This document shows, in pieces, positions 54,048-62,771 of a stretch of DNA of 64,000 nt. The translations under genes and the position numbers were made by a program. Source of the stretch: UBA5859 sp041940025 (GTDB lineage: Bacteria; Pseudomonadota; Gammaproteobacteria; UBA5859); the NCBI GenBank assembly GCA_041940025.1, contig JBGTSY010000002.1, forward strand, positions 310,001 to 374,000, in the 5' to 3' direction. The notes beneath the pieces were generated by a model. It was given only the letters and a program-made list of their open reading frames with translations, did not search any database and was not told the origin of the DNA. Position 1 is the stretch's first letter, and every line of letters begins with the position of its first letter.

Positions 54048-55100
54048 ATGAATTTAACCTGTGAAAGCACCATTAATGACAAAAAAGAATTTCCTAACGG
54101 CGTACCCACTCAACTAGCAGACGGAATTCATATTATTCGTCAGCCCTTGCCCTTTTCCCCCAAACACATCAATTGCTATCTCATCGAAGATGTCGAAGGT
54201 GTGACATTAGTGGATACGGGAATGAATAGCAAAGATAACCAGGACGTTTGGGACAATGTGCTGTGCAGCGATCTCTGTCGTAATGGGGTAAAACAGATAT
54301 ACCTGACCCATGGGCACCCGGACCATATTGGATTAGGAAAATGGTTAATGGATAAAACGGGTGCGCCCATGTTAATCACCGAAGGGGAACGAGACATAGT
54401 CAACAACTCCTGGCGGGGTGCGAGCAATCACAAAGAAGAGGTGTTGCAGTTTTTCATGCGATGGGGATTACCCGAAGATCTGATCAACGGGATCTATGGG
54501 ATGCAGGATGGGTTTCGCAATATGTGCCCTGAAATAGACTTTGACGTCACCTTTTTGCACGACAAGCAAAAGTTAACCATCGGTCATCGAGAGTTCCAGG
54601 TGTTATATGGTTATGGCCATACCCCCTGTCATGCCACCCTCTACTGTGAGCAGGACGGACTCGTATTCACGGGTGATCAAGTGCTACCCCGTATTTTTCC
54701 CAACATCAGTGTTTGGTGGGGTACACCTGCCAACCCGCTAGGAAACTACCTCGAGTCTACCCAGTGGTTGAAACAGTATGCATATAGTTTGGCAATGCCC
54801 TCTCATGATTGGACCTTTACCAATGTGCACGGACGCATCGATGAGATTTGCCACTTCCATGAACAGCGTATGGCAGCTACCTTAGAATTTTGTCAACAAG
54901 TGCCTCGAACGGCATTTGAGTGTATTGAGGTGGTATTGGGCAAAAAGACACCCTATTTTCAACTGGGCCTCACATTGGGTCAGGCCATGGCTGTGATGGA
55001 AGCATTGGAAGTTGAAGGCAAGGTGGTGAGGAGTGGCAAAGAGGTGTTTCGCTTTCAAGCGACATCTGAGGCCATTCAGCCACAGGCAGCGAATCAGTAA
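54048..55100 (+). CDS. MBL-fold metallo-hydrolase
   Basis: 350 residues. The zinc site HGHPDH (in LTHGHPDHIGLGKWL), a later His in GHTPCHATLY, and Asp in FTGDQVLP are typical of the lactonase/glyoxalase-II-like branch. A C-terminal winged-helix-like segment (about 290-345) is present, as in related beta-lactamase-like regulators or CoA hydrolases. Substrate unknown. Convergent with the AmoC/PmoC-like gene; a terminator lies between them. Confidence 0.85.
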   Translation: MNLTCESTINDKKEFPNGVPTQLADGIHIIRQPLPFSPKHINCYLIEDVEGVTLVDTGMNSKDNQDVWDNVLCSDLCRNGVKQIYLTHGHPDHIGLGKWLMDKTGAPMLITEGERDIVNNSWRGASNHKEEVLQFFMRWGLPEDLINGIYGMQDGFRNMCPEIDFDVTFLHDKQKLTIGHREFQVLYGYGHTPCHATLYCEQDGLVFTGDQVLPRIFPNISVWWGTPANPLGNYLESTQWLKQYAYSLAMPSHDWTFTNVHGRIDEICHFHEQRMAATLEFCQQVPRTAFECIEVVLGKKTPYFQLGLTLGQAMAVMEALEVEGKVVRSGKEVFRFQATSEAIQPQAANQ

Positions 55101-55125
55101 CCGGTGGTAGATTGGAACGACCGCT

Positions 55126-55163
55126 GGTTTTTTTTAAAAAAAACCGCCTGTGGAGACAGGCGG
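55126..55163 (-). terminator. Intrinsic terminator of the AmoC/PmoC-like gene
   Basis: On the minus strand CCGCCTGT-CTCC-ACAGGCGG is followed by eight T. The T-run is half of a perfect palindrome GGTTTTTTTTAAAAAAAACC (55126-55145), so plus-strand transcripts of the MBL gene could also be stopped here. It lies 50 bases after the AmoC/PmoC-like stop codon, so that gene has its own transcript end. Confidence 0.8.
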
Positions 55164-55212
55164 CTTACTGTACCACAAATATTTAAATTGATAGCCAGGA
55201 CGCGAGAGCCAT

Positions 55213-56049
55213 TTAGGCCTCCAGGCTCTTGCTTTTTGTGCTGGACTCCAGGGAAGTCAGAACCAAAATTCTCCTCAGGCACTGTAACATGAATCCCATG
55301 ATGCCAAAGAAGCCCCATCCCAAGACGACAAATCCCCAATGTATGGGTGCGCCAAACAGCTCTTCGGCGTAGAAGAAGGTATGTCCCCATTCGTTGAATC
55401 CCACATTGGGCATAATCAATATGAAGCCCGCAAGCACAATACAGAGCGGTACGGATAATCTACCAATAAAATCGGGCATACGAGTGTGTAGCCACATCAT
55501 CAAAATTGGGATGGCTGTAATAATAATTGGGATCATCAGGTAGAAAAGTTGTATGTGTGTCGGGGTAAAATCGGTGTCTCGAATAGTGGTTTGATGCCAA
55601 GCTGCATCACCTTCAACAATTAGCCCAAAGCCGACAATTAATAATACTGAACCAATTAACAAAGAGCCAAAAATCATATAGTAGATCCCGAGCTCTCTTT
55701 TAGGGGTCATGGCAGCATGAGGATCTTGAGGCCGTGTAAACCATAGGTAAGGCAAGGTGATCACAGCAATGAGAGGAATGCCAATCATTTGAATATAGAA
55801 TAGCCTCATCCAATACACATCAAACACGGGATCAAAATAGTCGGTGCCGTAGGTAAATGCGTATTCCAGCAAGTAGAGTCGATACAGAGTGAGAAAGACC
55901 AAGGCTGCGGCCACTACCGTCACTATTCCCTTCCAGGGTACTCGAGGCATGCCCTGTTCATCAAACAGTAAAAATAGACCATTTTTACTCTCATCGGGTA
56001 AAGGTTGCGATAGCACATTTTTATCTTTCGAATCGATTATTGTAGACAT
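55213..56049 (-). CDS. Copper membrane monooxygenase subunit C (AmoC/PmoC family), stand-alone
   Basis: 278 residues from ATG 56049, with AGGAG just before; a frame from 56082 adds 11 unlike residues. Six or more membrane segments. The residues that bind copper in PmoC (Asp156, His160, His173, Asn227 and His231 in M. capsulatus numbering) are found with the same spacing: Asp148, His152, His165, Asn219 and His223, in EGDAAWHQTTIRDTDFTPTH and NVGFNEWGH. So it looks functional. No subunit A or B is beside it; single amoC genes are known in ammonia oxidisers. Family assignment is firm; whether it is AmoC-, PmoC- or hydrocarbon-type is not. Confidence 0.93.
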   Translation of the reverse strand: MSTIIDSKDKNVLSQPLPDESKNGLFLLFDEQGMPRVPWKGIVTVVAAALVFLTLYRLYLLEYAFTYGTDYFDPVFDVYWMRLFYIQMIGIPLIAVITLPYLWFTRPQDPHAAMTPKRELGIYYMIFGSLLIGSVLLIVGFGLIVEGDAAWHQTTIRDTDFTPTHIQLFYLMIPIIITAIPILMMWLHTRMPDFIGRLSVPLCIVLAGFILIMPNVGFNEWGHTFFYAEELFGAPIHWGFVVLGWGFFGIMGFMLQCLRRILVLTSLESSTKSKSLEA

Positions 56050-56150
56050 TGGTGGCTCCTGTTTCGTGACGGGAAGATTCATTTGCTACTACAAAAATCC
56101 AAATCAAATGAGTGATAAACACTACTCTATATGGCAATCCACATGCCACT

Positions 56151-56165
56151 CGAATAATTTATTCG
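56151..56165. promoter_or_regulatory. Palindrome near the AmoC/PmoC-like start
   Basis: CGAATAA-T-TTATTCG, about 100 bases upstream of the ATG, at a fitting distance for an operator of that gene. The binding protein is unknown. Confidence 0.35.
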
Positions 56166-56302
56166 ACCGTAAATAGAACTTTGTTACCCTAGTTTGTATA
56201 AGTCCGTTCAATTTCTTAGGCTTATAAGTAAAATTAGAGTTCTGTATATAAATATTAATGGAGGGTATTCAATGTACATACAATAGATACAGTCTCAATC
56301 CC

Positions 56303-56321
56303 ACTCATAAAATTTATGAGT
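56303..56321. promoter_or_regulatory. Second palindrome upstream of the AmoC/PmoC-like gene
   Basis: ACTCATAAA-A-TTTATGAGT, a 9-1-9 palindrome about 255 bases before the ATG. It could be an operator or a terminator-like stem for minus-strand reading from the MoaD gene, but no T-run follows. Confidence 0.35.
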
Positions 56322-56562
56322 ATCGATGTTTCCGTATCAAATCAGTGAAATATCTAGGATCTAAGAGTTTGCTGCTTTGAGTTGTATTTTGCCAGAAACT
56401 TCATAATCTTAAATACTAACTAGTTATCTGTGCAGGCAAATTATATTAAGCGCATAGATTTGTTCATTTCAATGAAGAACGAACAAACAAATTAAGTTTG
56501 ATAGGATAAGTTCATCTATTGCAAACAGCTCGTCGAAAACACCGCGTTGACAGACTCAACAC

Positions 56563-56826
56563 TCAACCGCCACTGAGCGCCTGAAAAATATAGAGTGTAC
56601 TTGTTTCAGGAACCTTCTCACTCAGCGTTTTTCTATCTATCACTAATGTCTCGTCGATGCAGATATTGACATGGCGTCTCAATGCGCCCCGTTCATCCAG
56701 CACGTAATCGGTAAAACCATGGGCGATCTGATCAACGGCCGCGAGGATCTCTGCCACTGATCCGGCAGGTACTTCTATTTCTCGATTCTGTAGTGCTGGA
56801 AAAAACCGATACAGATGAGAGGTCAT
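56563..56826 (-). CDS. MoaD/ThiS-family sulfur-carrier protein
   Basis: 87 residues from ATG 56826, which has AAGG upstream; other in-frame starts lie at 56841 and 56895 inside the previous gene. It ends in ALSGG, the terminal Gly-Gly needed for thiocarboxylate formation, and IEVPAGSVAEILAAVDQI fits the beta-grasp fold. Which pathway it feeds is unclear. It follows the Asp-box propeller gene, a pairing often seen between such genes. Confidence 0.8.
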   Translation of the reverse strand: MTSHLYRFFPALQNREIEVPAGSVAEILAAVDQIAHGFTDYVLDERGALRRHVNICIDETLVIDRKTLSEKVPETSTLYIFQALSGG

Positions 56827-56846
56827 GGCTACCTTAGGCATCGGCG

Positions 56847-58031
56847 TTATCCGAATCGCACCGAATAGATAGGGGGAAAGTGGTTGCCCAAACATTGCCA
56901 GCTTTCGCCGCCATCTTCCGATACATACAGATTGCCGGTACTGCTGCCAAAACAGACCTTTTCCCCAGAGGCATCCAGCCCATGTCTGAGTACGATGTCG
57001 TATGCATCCCGTTGTGGCAGGCCCGAGCGCAAGGATTGCCAGGATTCGCCACCATCCTCGGTACGCGCCACAAAGATTCCCTCATCTATGGCCATTCGTT
57101 CTGAATCTGCCCGTGCAGGCACCACCCACGCAGTGCGCCCATCAGTTTCATCTACCGCAATTGGAAACCCAAAATGTACCCCTTGCTCGGGTTGGCTCAC
57201 TTTTTTCCAAGTCTGTGCAGCGTCTGAACTGTAAAAGACACCACAATGATTTTGTTGCCAGAGGTGATTTGGTTGTTGTGCACACGCGGTGACATAGTGA
57301 GGATCGTGTCCCCAGTCTGCTTCGGGATTCGGTAAATAATCCATTAACATACCTTGATTGCGCCCTTCCCATGTTTTGCCGCCATCCTTGGTTTCTAGCA
57401 CCCCCACGGAGGAGGCCGCCACATAAATATGGTTTGCATCATTTGGATTCACCACCACAGAATGAATGCCGGGTTCGAACACACCATAGTCGATACTGGC
57501 AGGCGTGCCGCCCCATTGATTTTCACTGGTGGCATCGCCATTGAATAGATCGCCACCCCTGGTCTCATGATTCCATAAGGGCTTATTCAGCGCCCAGGTC
57601 TCACCGCCATCATCGCTGACAAACAAACCACCGGGGATAGTCCCCGCATACAGGCGTTGCGGCTGATCCGCTAAGCCAAAACTGATATTCCAAATCTTAT
57701 AGACGGTTGCATCTTTGTACTCGGGATCACCAGTGGGGGCCTCCGGATCAAAGTCCGGGGTAGGCAGGTATTTCACGATATAGCGTGCACCTTGGGGATA
57801 CTTAATGGAAGGCGCGTCTTCCCAAGTGATGCCCTCATCATTAGAGCGTGACAGTTTTGGTCCCCAATGACCATGATCTAAAGATGCCCAAAGGGTACCG
57901 CTACGAGGATCGCGCGCGGCGAAACAGACAGGAATGCCATCATGAGCAATGGGACCGGGCTTCCAGCCCTTATCTGTGCGACGGAATACGATGGACCCTT
58001 TGCGCGTACCTATGAGTATAAGATCAGACAT
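56847..58031 (-). CDS. Asp-box (BNR) beta-propeller protein
   Basis: 394 residues. Five Asp-box repeats of the SxDxGxTW type are visible (SDDGGETWAL, TKDGGKTWEG, SSDAAQTWKK, TEDGGESWQS, SEDGGESWQC), as in sialidase- and photosystem-assembly-like propellers. No signal peptide is seen. Its substrate is unknown. The MoaD/ThiS gene begins within 25 bases after the stop, so the two are cotranscribed. Confidence 0.83.
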   Translation of the reverse strand: MSDLILIGTRKGSIVFRRTDKGWKPGPIAHDGIPVCFAARDPRSGTLWASLDHGHWGPKLSRSNDEGITWEDAPSIKYPQGARYIVKYLPTPDFDPEAPTGDPEYKDATVYKIWNISFGLADQPQRLYAGTIPGGLFVSDDGGETWALNKPLWNHETRGGDLFNGDATSENQWGGTPASIDYGVFEPGIHSVVVNPNDANHIYVAASSVGVLETKDGGKTWEGRNQGMLMDYLPNPEADWGHDPHYVTACAQQPNHLWQQNHCGVFYSSDAAQTWKKVSQPEQGVHFGFPIAVDETDGRTAWVVPARADSERMAIDEGIFVARTEDGGESWQSLRSGLPQRDAYDIVLRHGLDASGEKVCFGSSTGNLYVSEDGGESWQCLGNHFPPIYSVRFG

Positions 58032-58288
58032 AATGGATTGCCTTTAGGTGAGAATCATTTCCTTCAGATTCTAAACTAGACTGAATCAATAGCCAAAATC
58101 ATCAGTATTAAAATGAGATGATGCGGTGGACGGCATGACCTTATAGTGATCACTGGCAAATGATTAGGCTAGGGATCCTGCATATTGGCGTGCCGATACT
58201 TTTAGAGAGTATAACCATTGTCTCTGTGATTTAAGTCGGGGAAGTCCGTACAGTGGTCAAGAGGGGAGTGGTCGAAAATTGGTCAAAT

Positions 58289-58549
58289 CTAAGCCTGTTT
58301 CTTTTTAGAAGGTGGATGCGCCATTTTCATGTAGACGCCACCTTGCGCCAGCTCTTCTAGCATTTGTTGTAATCGTTTCTGCTTGGTCTGCTCTTGTTTT
58401 GCCTGGTTAATCCAACCAATATAATCATTTTGTTGATACGCGGGCCGCACGTGATAGGCTTGTAACAGATCCCGCTCTTGCAGGGCTTTTTTCATAAACG
58501 TAGGCATTGGGTGGCGCGGTCTTCTAAGAGAATTGGGTTTGTCAGGCAT
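58289..58549 (-). CDS. YdeI/OmpD-associated family protein
   Basis: 86 residues from the ATG at 58549 (MPDKPNSLRRPRHPMP). The segment PTFMKKAL...LLQAYHVRPAYQQNDYIGWI is diagnostic for the family of small proteins linked with YdeI and bacteriocin protection. Role unclear. Alone on the minus strand between the propeller and TetR genes. Confidence 0.8.
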   Translation of the reverse strand: MPDKPNSLRRPRHPMPTFMKKALQERDLLQAYHVRPAYQQNDYIGWINQAKQEQTKQKRLQQMLEELAQGGVYMKMAHPPSKKKQA

Positions 58550-58712
58550 GGCGCAATTTCTATGGTACTGTCGCAACCGACAGCGGTTAAACGGCTAAAT
58601 AAACTTTAATCTCTTTCATGCTATATCACAGTAATCTGATCGCGTGATCATCAATTGAGATTGATTAAAAGTAATAAAGAATATGATGAGAGTCAATATT
58701 TCTTGGCATGAT

Positions 58713-59309
58713 TCACTCTAACTTCAAAAACCTCACCACCTTATCCACTAAACTATCTATATCATGTAGATGAAAAACTTCCGGTTTTGTACGTTCGTCC
58801 ACTAACAGACAGGCGAGGCCGTGTACGGTGGACCAGGCAGCGAGAGTGAAAAGACCGGTTTGATTTTGATCGCCGTCTTTGATTTCAATGTTTCGACGCA
58901 CACTATCGAGAATCATCTTATAGCTATTGGCGGATGTGGTTGACAGATCCACAAACTCGGCCGGATCGCTAAATTCCGGTCCAAACATTAATCGAAACAG
59001 TGCCGGTTGATCGGTGGCGAATCGCACATATCCCTTGGACATGGCCAGCAGCCTGCCGCTTTCAGTGGCTTGGTTTTTGGCCGCCTCACTCATGTATTGG
59101 ATCAGGCGTTGAAATCCTTCTTCCGCAATTGCTGCAAGCAGGGCCCTTTTATCGGTAAAGTGACTATAGGGGGCAGTTTGCGAGACGCTGGCTTCTCTGG
59201 CCACAGCGCGCAAGGTGAGCGCCGTGAGCCCATCCCGTTCCAAGATAGCTAAACCGGCATCAATGAGTGCCTGTTTCAGATTGCCGTGATGGTAAGATTT
59301 TGTTTTCAT
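58713..59309 (-). CDS. TetR-family transcriptional regulator
   Basis: 198 residues. HTH about 15-60 (LTLRAVAREASVSQTAPYSHFTDKRALLAAI), with an all-helical ligand domain after it. It lies divergent from the DUF2306 gene (136 bases apart), which it may control. Ligand unknown. Confidence 0.92.
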   Translation of the reverse strand: MKTKSYHHGNLKQALIDAGLAILERDGLTALTLRAVAREASVSQTAPYSHFTDKRALLAAIAEEGFQRLIQYMSEAAKNQATESGRLLAMSKGYVRFATDQPALFRLMFGPEFSDPAEFVDLSTTSANSYKMILDSVRRNIEIKDGDQNQTGLFTLAAWSTVHGLACLLVDERTKPEVFHLHDIDSLVDKVVRFLKLE

Positions 59310-59445
59310 TTAAGATACGCCGAATGAGTCTTGCACAATAAAGATAAAACTTGACAGCGTCAAGATACATTGGCTAATCTTAACGCTGTTAAGTTTGAAG
59401 CTGAAAATGGAATCAGGTACTGAATAATAATAGTTGGGATAGTGC

Positions 59446-59817
59446 ATGTTGGTAGTTCATCTGCTTGCCGGTTTGTCCGCCTTGATTTTAGGGCTAGTAC
59501 AACTACTTGCCGCTAAAGGGTCGAAGCGTCATCGACTATTGGGCAGGCTGTGGGTGATGATTATGGTAGCCTTGTGTACCAGTGCGTTCTTTTTACATGG
59601 CTTTCCACCTCTAATGTTTGGTTTGAGTGTTTTTCATCTCTTATCTATCTGGACATTGTTCTGTTTGGCGATAAGCGTCCTGGCCGTTCGCCAACAACAG
59701 ATCAGGCTTCATCGTACATTTATCATAGGCGCATATGTAGGGACGGTGGGCGCAGCTCTAGGCACATTAGCGCCTGGACGACTCATCCATGAGTGGCTGT
59801 TTGCGCTCACCATTTAA
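59446..59817 (+). CDS. DUF2306 membrane protein
   Basis: 123 residues with four likely membrane segments and the conserved RHRLLGRLW and RLHRTFIIGA motifs of DUF2306. Family function unknown. It is divergent from the TetR gene and 15 bases before the NUDIX gene, so those two are cotranscribed. Confidence 0.87.
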   Translation: MLVVHLLAGLSALILGLVQLLAAKGSKRHRLLGRLWVMIMVALCTSAFFLHGFPPLMFGLSVFHLLSIWTLFCLAISVLAVRQQQIRLHRTFIIGAYVGTVGAALGTLAPGRLIHEWLFALTI

Positions 59818-59832
59818 AGAATTGGCAATCGA

Positions 59833-60237
59833 ATGGCTTTTACAGATCAGTTTCGTTTAAGTAGTCATGCAGTGATTACAAATGACACAGATGAAGTGTT
59901 ATTGCTGAAAGCAAACTATGGTGATCGCAATTGGGGCTTGCCCGGTGGCGCATTAGATCCTGGTGAGACCATGCACGAGGCATTACTAAGAGAGTGCCGG
60001 GAGGAGTTAGGTTGTTTGGTGGACGTGAAGTATTTGAGCGGCGTCTATTATCACAAAGCTTATCAGTCTCACGCATTTATTTTTCGGTGCTATTTGCCAA
60101 GTAACACCCAGATAGAATTGAGCGAAGAACATACAGAATATTGCTATCAGCCCGTGCAAGAGATGTCATCGGTACAGCAACAGCGAGTACGGGACTGTCT
60201 TGAATTTAATGGAGTGGTCAGCAGTGCGAAGTTTTAA
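59833..60237 (+). CDS. NUDIX hydrolase
   Basis: 134 residues. The Nudix box is complete (GGALDPGETMHEALLRECRE then EELG), from about residue 37. It hydrolyses a nucleoside diphosphate linked to another group; substrate not evident. It follows the DUF2306 gene and precedes the F420 cluster by 40 bases. Confidence 0.92.
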   Translation: MAFTDQFRLSSHAVITNDTDEVLLLKANYGDRNWGLPGGALDPGETMHEALLRECREELGCLVDVKYLSGVYYHKAYQSHAFIFRCYLPSNTQIELSEEHTEYCYQPVQEMSSVQQQRVRDCLEFNGVVSSAKF

Positions 60238-60277
60238 CACTCGCTTATCGTGACAAACAATACATTGAGGGATCTCC

Positions 60278-60970
60278 ATGTCAGTAAAAGAAAGTGACTT
60301 ATCATTTAAACAACCGAACACCATTGCGATTCTTGGTGGTACGGGTGCTTTGGGCGGGGGCTTGGCTCGCCGATGGTCGCGGGCGGGATACAAAATAATC
60401 ATTGGATCGCGCAATCAAGACAAGGGTGAGCAGGCGGCACAAGCGTTATTGGATGAGTTTCCCGATCTCAATGTGGTGGGCATGGAGAATCTGGCCGCCG
60501 CTAAAGCGGCGGATCTGGTGGTGTTGACCGTGCCCCATGCCCATCAGTTGCGTACCTTAGAGCAGGTTCACTCGGCATTGACTGGCAAAATTTTAATTGA
60601 TGTGACCGTACCGCTTAAACCTCCCAAAGTGGCAAGAGTGCAGTTGCCGCCTTCTGGCTCTGCGGTGGTGGATGCGCAGGAGTTGTTAGGCCCAGAGGTG
60701 TCTGTCGTCTCTGCGTTTCAAAACGTGAGTGCCGAACACTTAAGACAAGATCATGCGATTAGTTGTGATGTGTTGGTGGCCGGGGATAAACGGGCAGCTA
60801 GAGATTTGGTGATCCAACTGGTCGCGGCTGCCGGATTGAAAGGTTGGCATGCGGGTCCCTTGGCAAACTCTGCGGCATCGGAAGCCTTAACTTCGGTGTT
60901 AATTGCGATCAATAAACACCATAAAATAGCCGGCGCCGGTATTGTGATTTCAGGCGAAACCAAAGACTGA
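60278..60970 (+). CDS. npdG: F420H2:NADP+ oxidoreductase (NpdG-like)
   Basis: 230 residues. Dinucleotide fold GGTGALGGGLA at about 19-29, then SRNQDKG, VPHAHQL and VVSAFQNVSAEH, as in NADPH-dependent F420 reductase. It moves hydride between F420 and NADP. It is the first gene of an F420 cluster and lies 30 bases before cofE. Confidence 0.88.
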   Translation: MSVKESDLSFKQPNTIAILGGTGALGGGLARRWSRAGYKIIIGSRNQDKGEQAAQALLDEFPDLNVVGMENLAAAKAADLVVLTVPHAHQLRTLEQVHSALTGKILIDVTVPLKPPKVARVQLPPSGSAVVDAQELLGPEVSVVSAFQNVSAEHLRQDHAISCDVLVAGDKRAARDLVIQLVAAAGLKGWHAGPLANSAASEALTSVLIAINKHHKIAGAGIVISGETKD

Positions 60971-61000
60971 ACCACACTGATGAAGGGGCCACATTAAAAA

Positions 61001-61759
61001 ATGACACTTAGCTTTACGCCCATTTCTCCATTGCCCATGATTCAACCGGGTGACAATCTAGCGCGGATGATTGTGGATGCCATGGCCACAACTGTGGAGC
61101 ATTGCCATGAGGGAGATCTACTGGTGATTGCGCAGAAGATTGTCTCTAAGGCGGAAGGTCGCTATGTGCGTTTATCAGACGTGACGCCTTCGCCTGAAGC
61201 AATAGAGTTAGCTGAAGAGGTAGAAAAGGATCCACGATTTGTGGAATTGGTGTTACAAGAATCGGTACGAGTGGTTCGTAAACGCCCCGGAGTGTTAATC
61301 GTTGAACATAAACTCGGATTCATACATGCCAATGCAGGCATTGATCGTTCCAACATAGAAGAGGGCGACTCCCAGATCCTGTTGTTGCCGCAAGATCCTG
61401 ATAGCAGCGCACAAAAGTTGAGAGCCGAGATACACCACCTCACCGGCATAGAGATGCCCATTATCATTAATGACAGTATGGGCCGAGCGTGGCGTAACGG
61501 CACTTTAGGTTTAGCCATTGGTGTGTCAGGCTTGACACCATTGATCAGTCACATCGGTGAGAAAGATATTTATGGCCATGTCCTGGAGGTCACAGAAGTT
61601 GCCGTAGCCGATGAATTGGCGGCGGCTGCGTCGCTGGTGATGGGGCAAACCACTGCTAAAATGCCGGTCGTATTGGTGCGCGGGTTTGAAGCCAAGCGAA
61701 TGGAGCAAGCCTGTACCAGGATGTTGATACGCGATCCAGAAGGTGATCTTTTTCGTTAA
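61001..61759 (+). CDS. cofE: Coenzyme F420-0:L-glutamate ligase
   Basis: 252 residues, the single-domain form without the FbiB C-terminal part. Landmarks include GDLLVIAQKIVSKAEGR, DSMGRAWRNGTLG and VVLVRGFEAKR. It adds glutamates to F420-0. The next gene, cofD, is 31 bases away. Confidence 0.93.
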   Translation: MTLSFTPISPLPMIQPGDNLARMIVDAMATTVEHCHEGDLLVIAQKIVSKAEGRYVRLSDVTPSPEAIELAEEVEKDPRFVELVLQESVRVVRKRPGVLIVEHKLGFIHANAGIDRSNIEEGDSQILLLPQDPDSSAQKLRAEIHHLTGIEMPIIINDSMGRAWRNGTLGLAIGVSGLTPLISHIGEKDIYGHVLEVTEVAVADELAAAASLVMGQTTAKMPVVLVRGFEAKRMEQACTRMLIRDPEGDLFR

Positions 61760-61790
61760 CTAGAAAATACTATCAAGACAGTTAATATAG

Positions 61791-62771
61791 ATGGAGACTC
61801 CATACAAAAATCACACCTCTTATTTAGCCCTTACAGGTGGCGTAGGGGGCGCTAAGCTTGCAGTGGGGTTATACCATTTGTTGCAGGATTCAGTGAGTTT
61901 TGCAGTGAATACGGGTGATGATTTTGAGCTATATGGTCTGCATATTAGTCCGGACATAGATACCTTGATGTATACCTTGGCCGGTATCTGTCATGCACAA
62001 CAAGGATGGGGCCGAGCAGAGGAAACCTGGAGCTTGATGAACAGTTTGCAAGAGTTTGGTGAAGAGGCATGGTTTCAGTTGGGGGACAAAGATCTGGCTA
62101 CACATATATTGCGTACCGCTAAACTGAGATCCGGGCAGACTTTATCAGAGGTGACGGCGCACTTGTGTCGCGCAATTGAAATTAAAGCGCCCATTTATCC
62201 CATGAGCGATCAACCAGTGCAAACACAAGTTAACACTCAAAGCGGTGAGTGGCTCGATTTTCAACATTACTTTGTCGCCCAGAGATGTGAACCTGTGGTG
62301 ACAGGTTTTCGATTTATGGGTGTGGAAAGCGCCGAGGTGAGTCCGGGCTTACAGAAATCATTGCAACGAGAGTTGGCTGGTATTTTTATATGCCCATCTA
62401 ACCCTTTCGTCAGTGTGGATCCTATTTTGTCTGTGGGCGACATGCGCCGTCGTTTAATGCAACAGGCCGCGCCGGTCATTGCGGTGACGCCTATTATCAG
62501 TGGTCAGGCGATTAAAGGCCCAACTGCAAAAATCATGGCTGAGTTATCTATGCCCACAGATGCGCTCTCTGTAGCCCGGTATTATGCGGCATTCATTGAT
62601 GGCTTTATTCTAGATGAGAAGGACGAACAGTTGGCTCCGTCCATTGAATCATTAGGTATACAGGTGCAATTGGCACCGACCCTAATGCACACATTTGAAG
62701 ATAAAGTGTCTTTAGCCAAGAGCTGTTTAAATTTCGCAGATAAATTGAGTCACAGGAAGAAAAGTGCATGA
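61791..62771 (+). CDS. cofD: 2-phospho-L-lactate (or related) transferase CofD/FbiA
   Basis: 326 residues. The N-terminal TGGVGGAKLAVGLY and NTGDDFELYGLHISPDIDTLMY motifs define the family that joins the phospholactyl, PEP or 3-phosphoglycerate moiety to FO. Which donor is used cannot be told from the sequence. It overlaps cofC by 4 bases. Confidence 0.94.
   Translation: METPYKNHTSYLALTGGVGGAKLAVGLYHLLQDSVSFAVNTGDDFELYGLHISPDIDTLMYTLAGICHAQQGWGRAEETWSLMNSLQEFGEEAWFQLGDKDLATHILRTAKLRSGQTLSEVTAHLCRAIEIKAPIYPMSDQPVQTQVNTQSGEWLDFQHYFVAQRCEPVVTGFRFMGVESAEVSPGLQKSLQRELAGIFICPSNPFVSVDPILSVGDMRRRLMQQAAPVIAVTPIISGQAIKGPTAKIMAELSMPTDALSVARYYAAFIDGFILDEKDEQLAPSIESLGIQVQLAPTLMHTFEDKVSLAKSCLNFADKLSHRKKSA

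Larger units (their letters stand above)
56050..56562. other. Regulatory region upstream of the AmoC/PmoC-like gene
   Basis: 513 bases, AT-rich, no gene. It holds two perfect palindromes (56151-56165 and 56303-56321) on the promoter side of the gene. A good sigma-70 promoter could not be assigned. It is unusually long for this window's intergenic regions. Confidence 0.6.
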
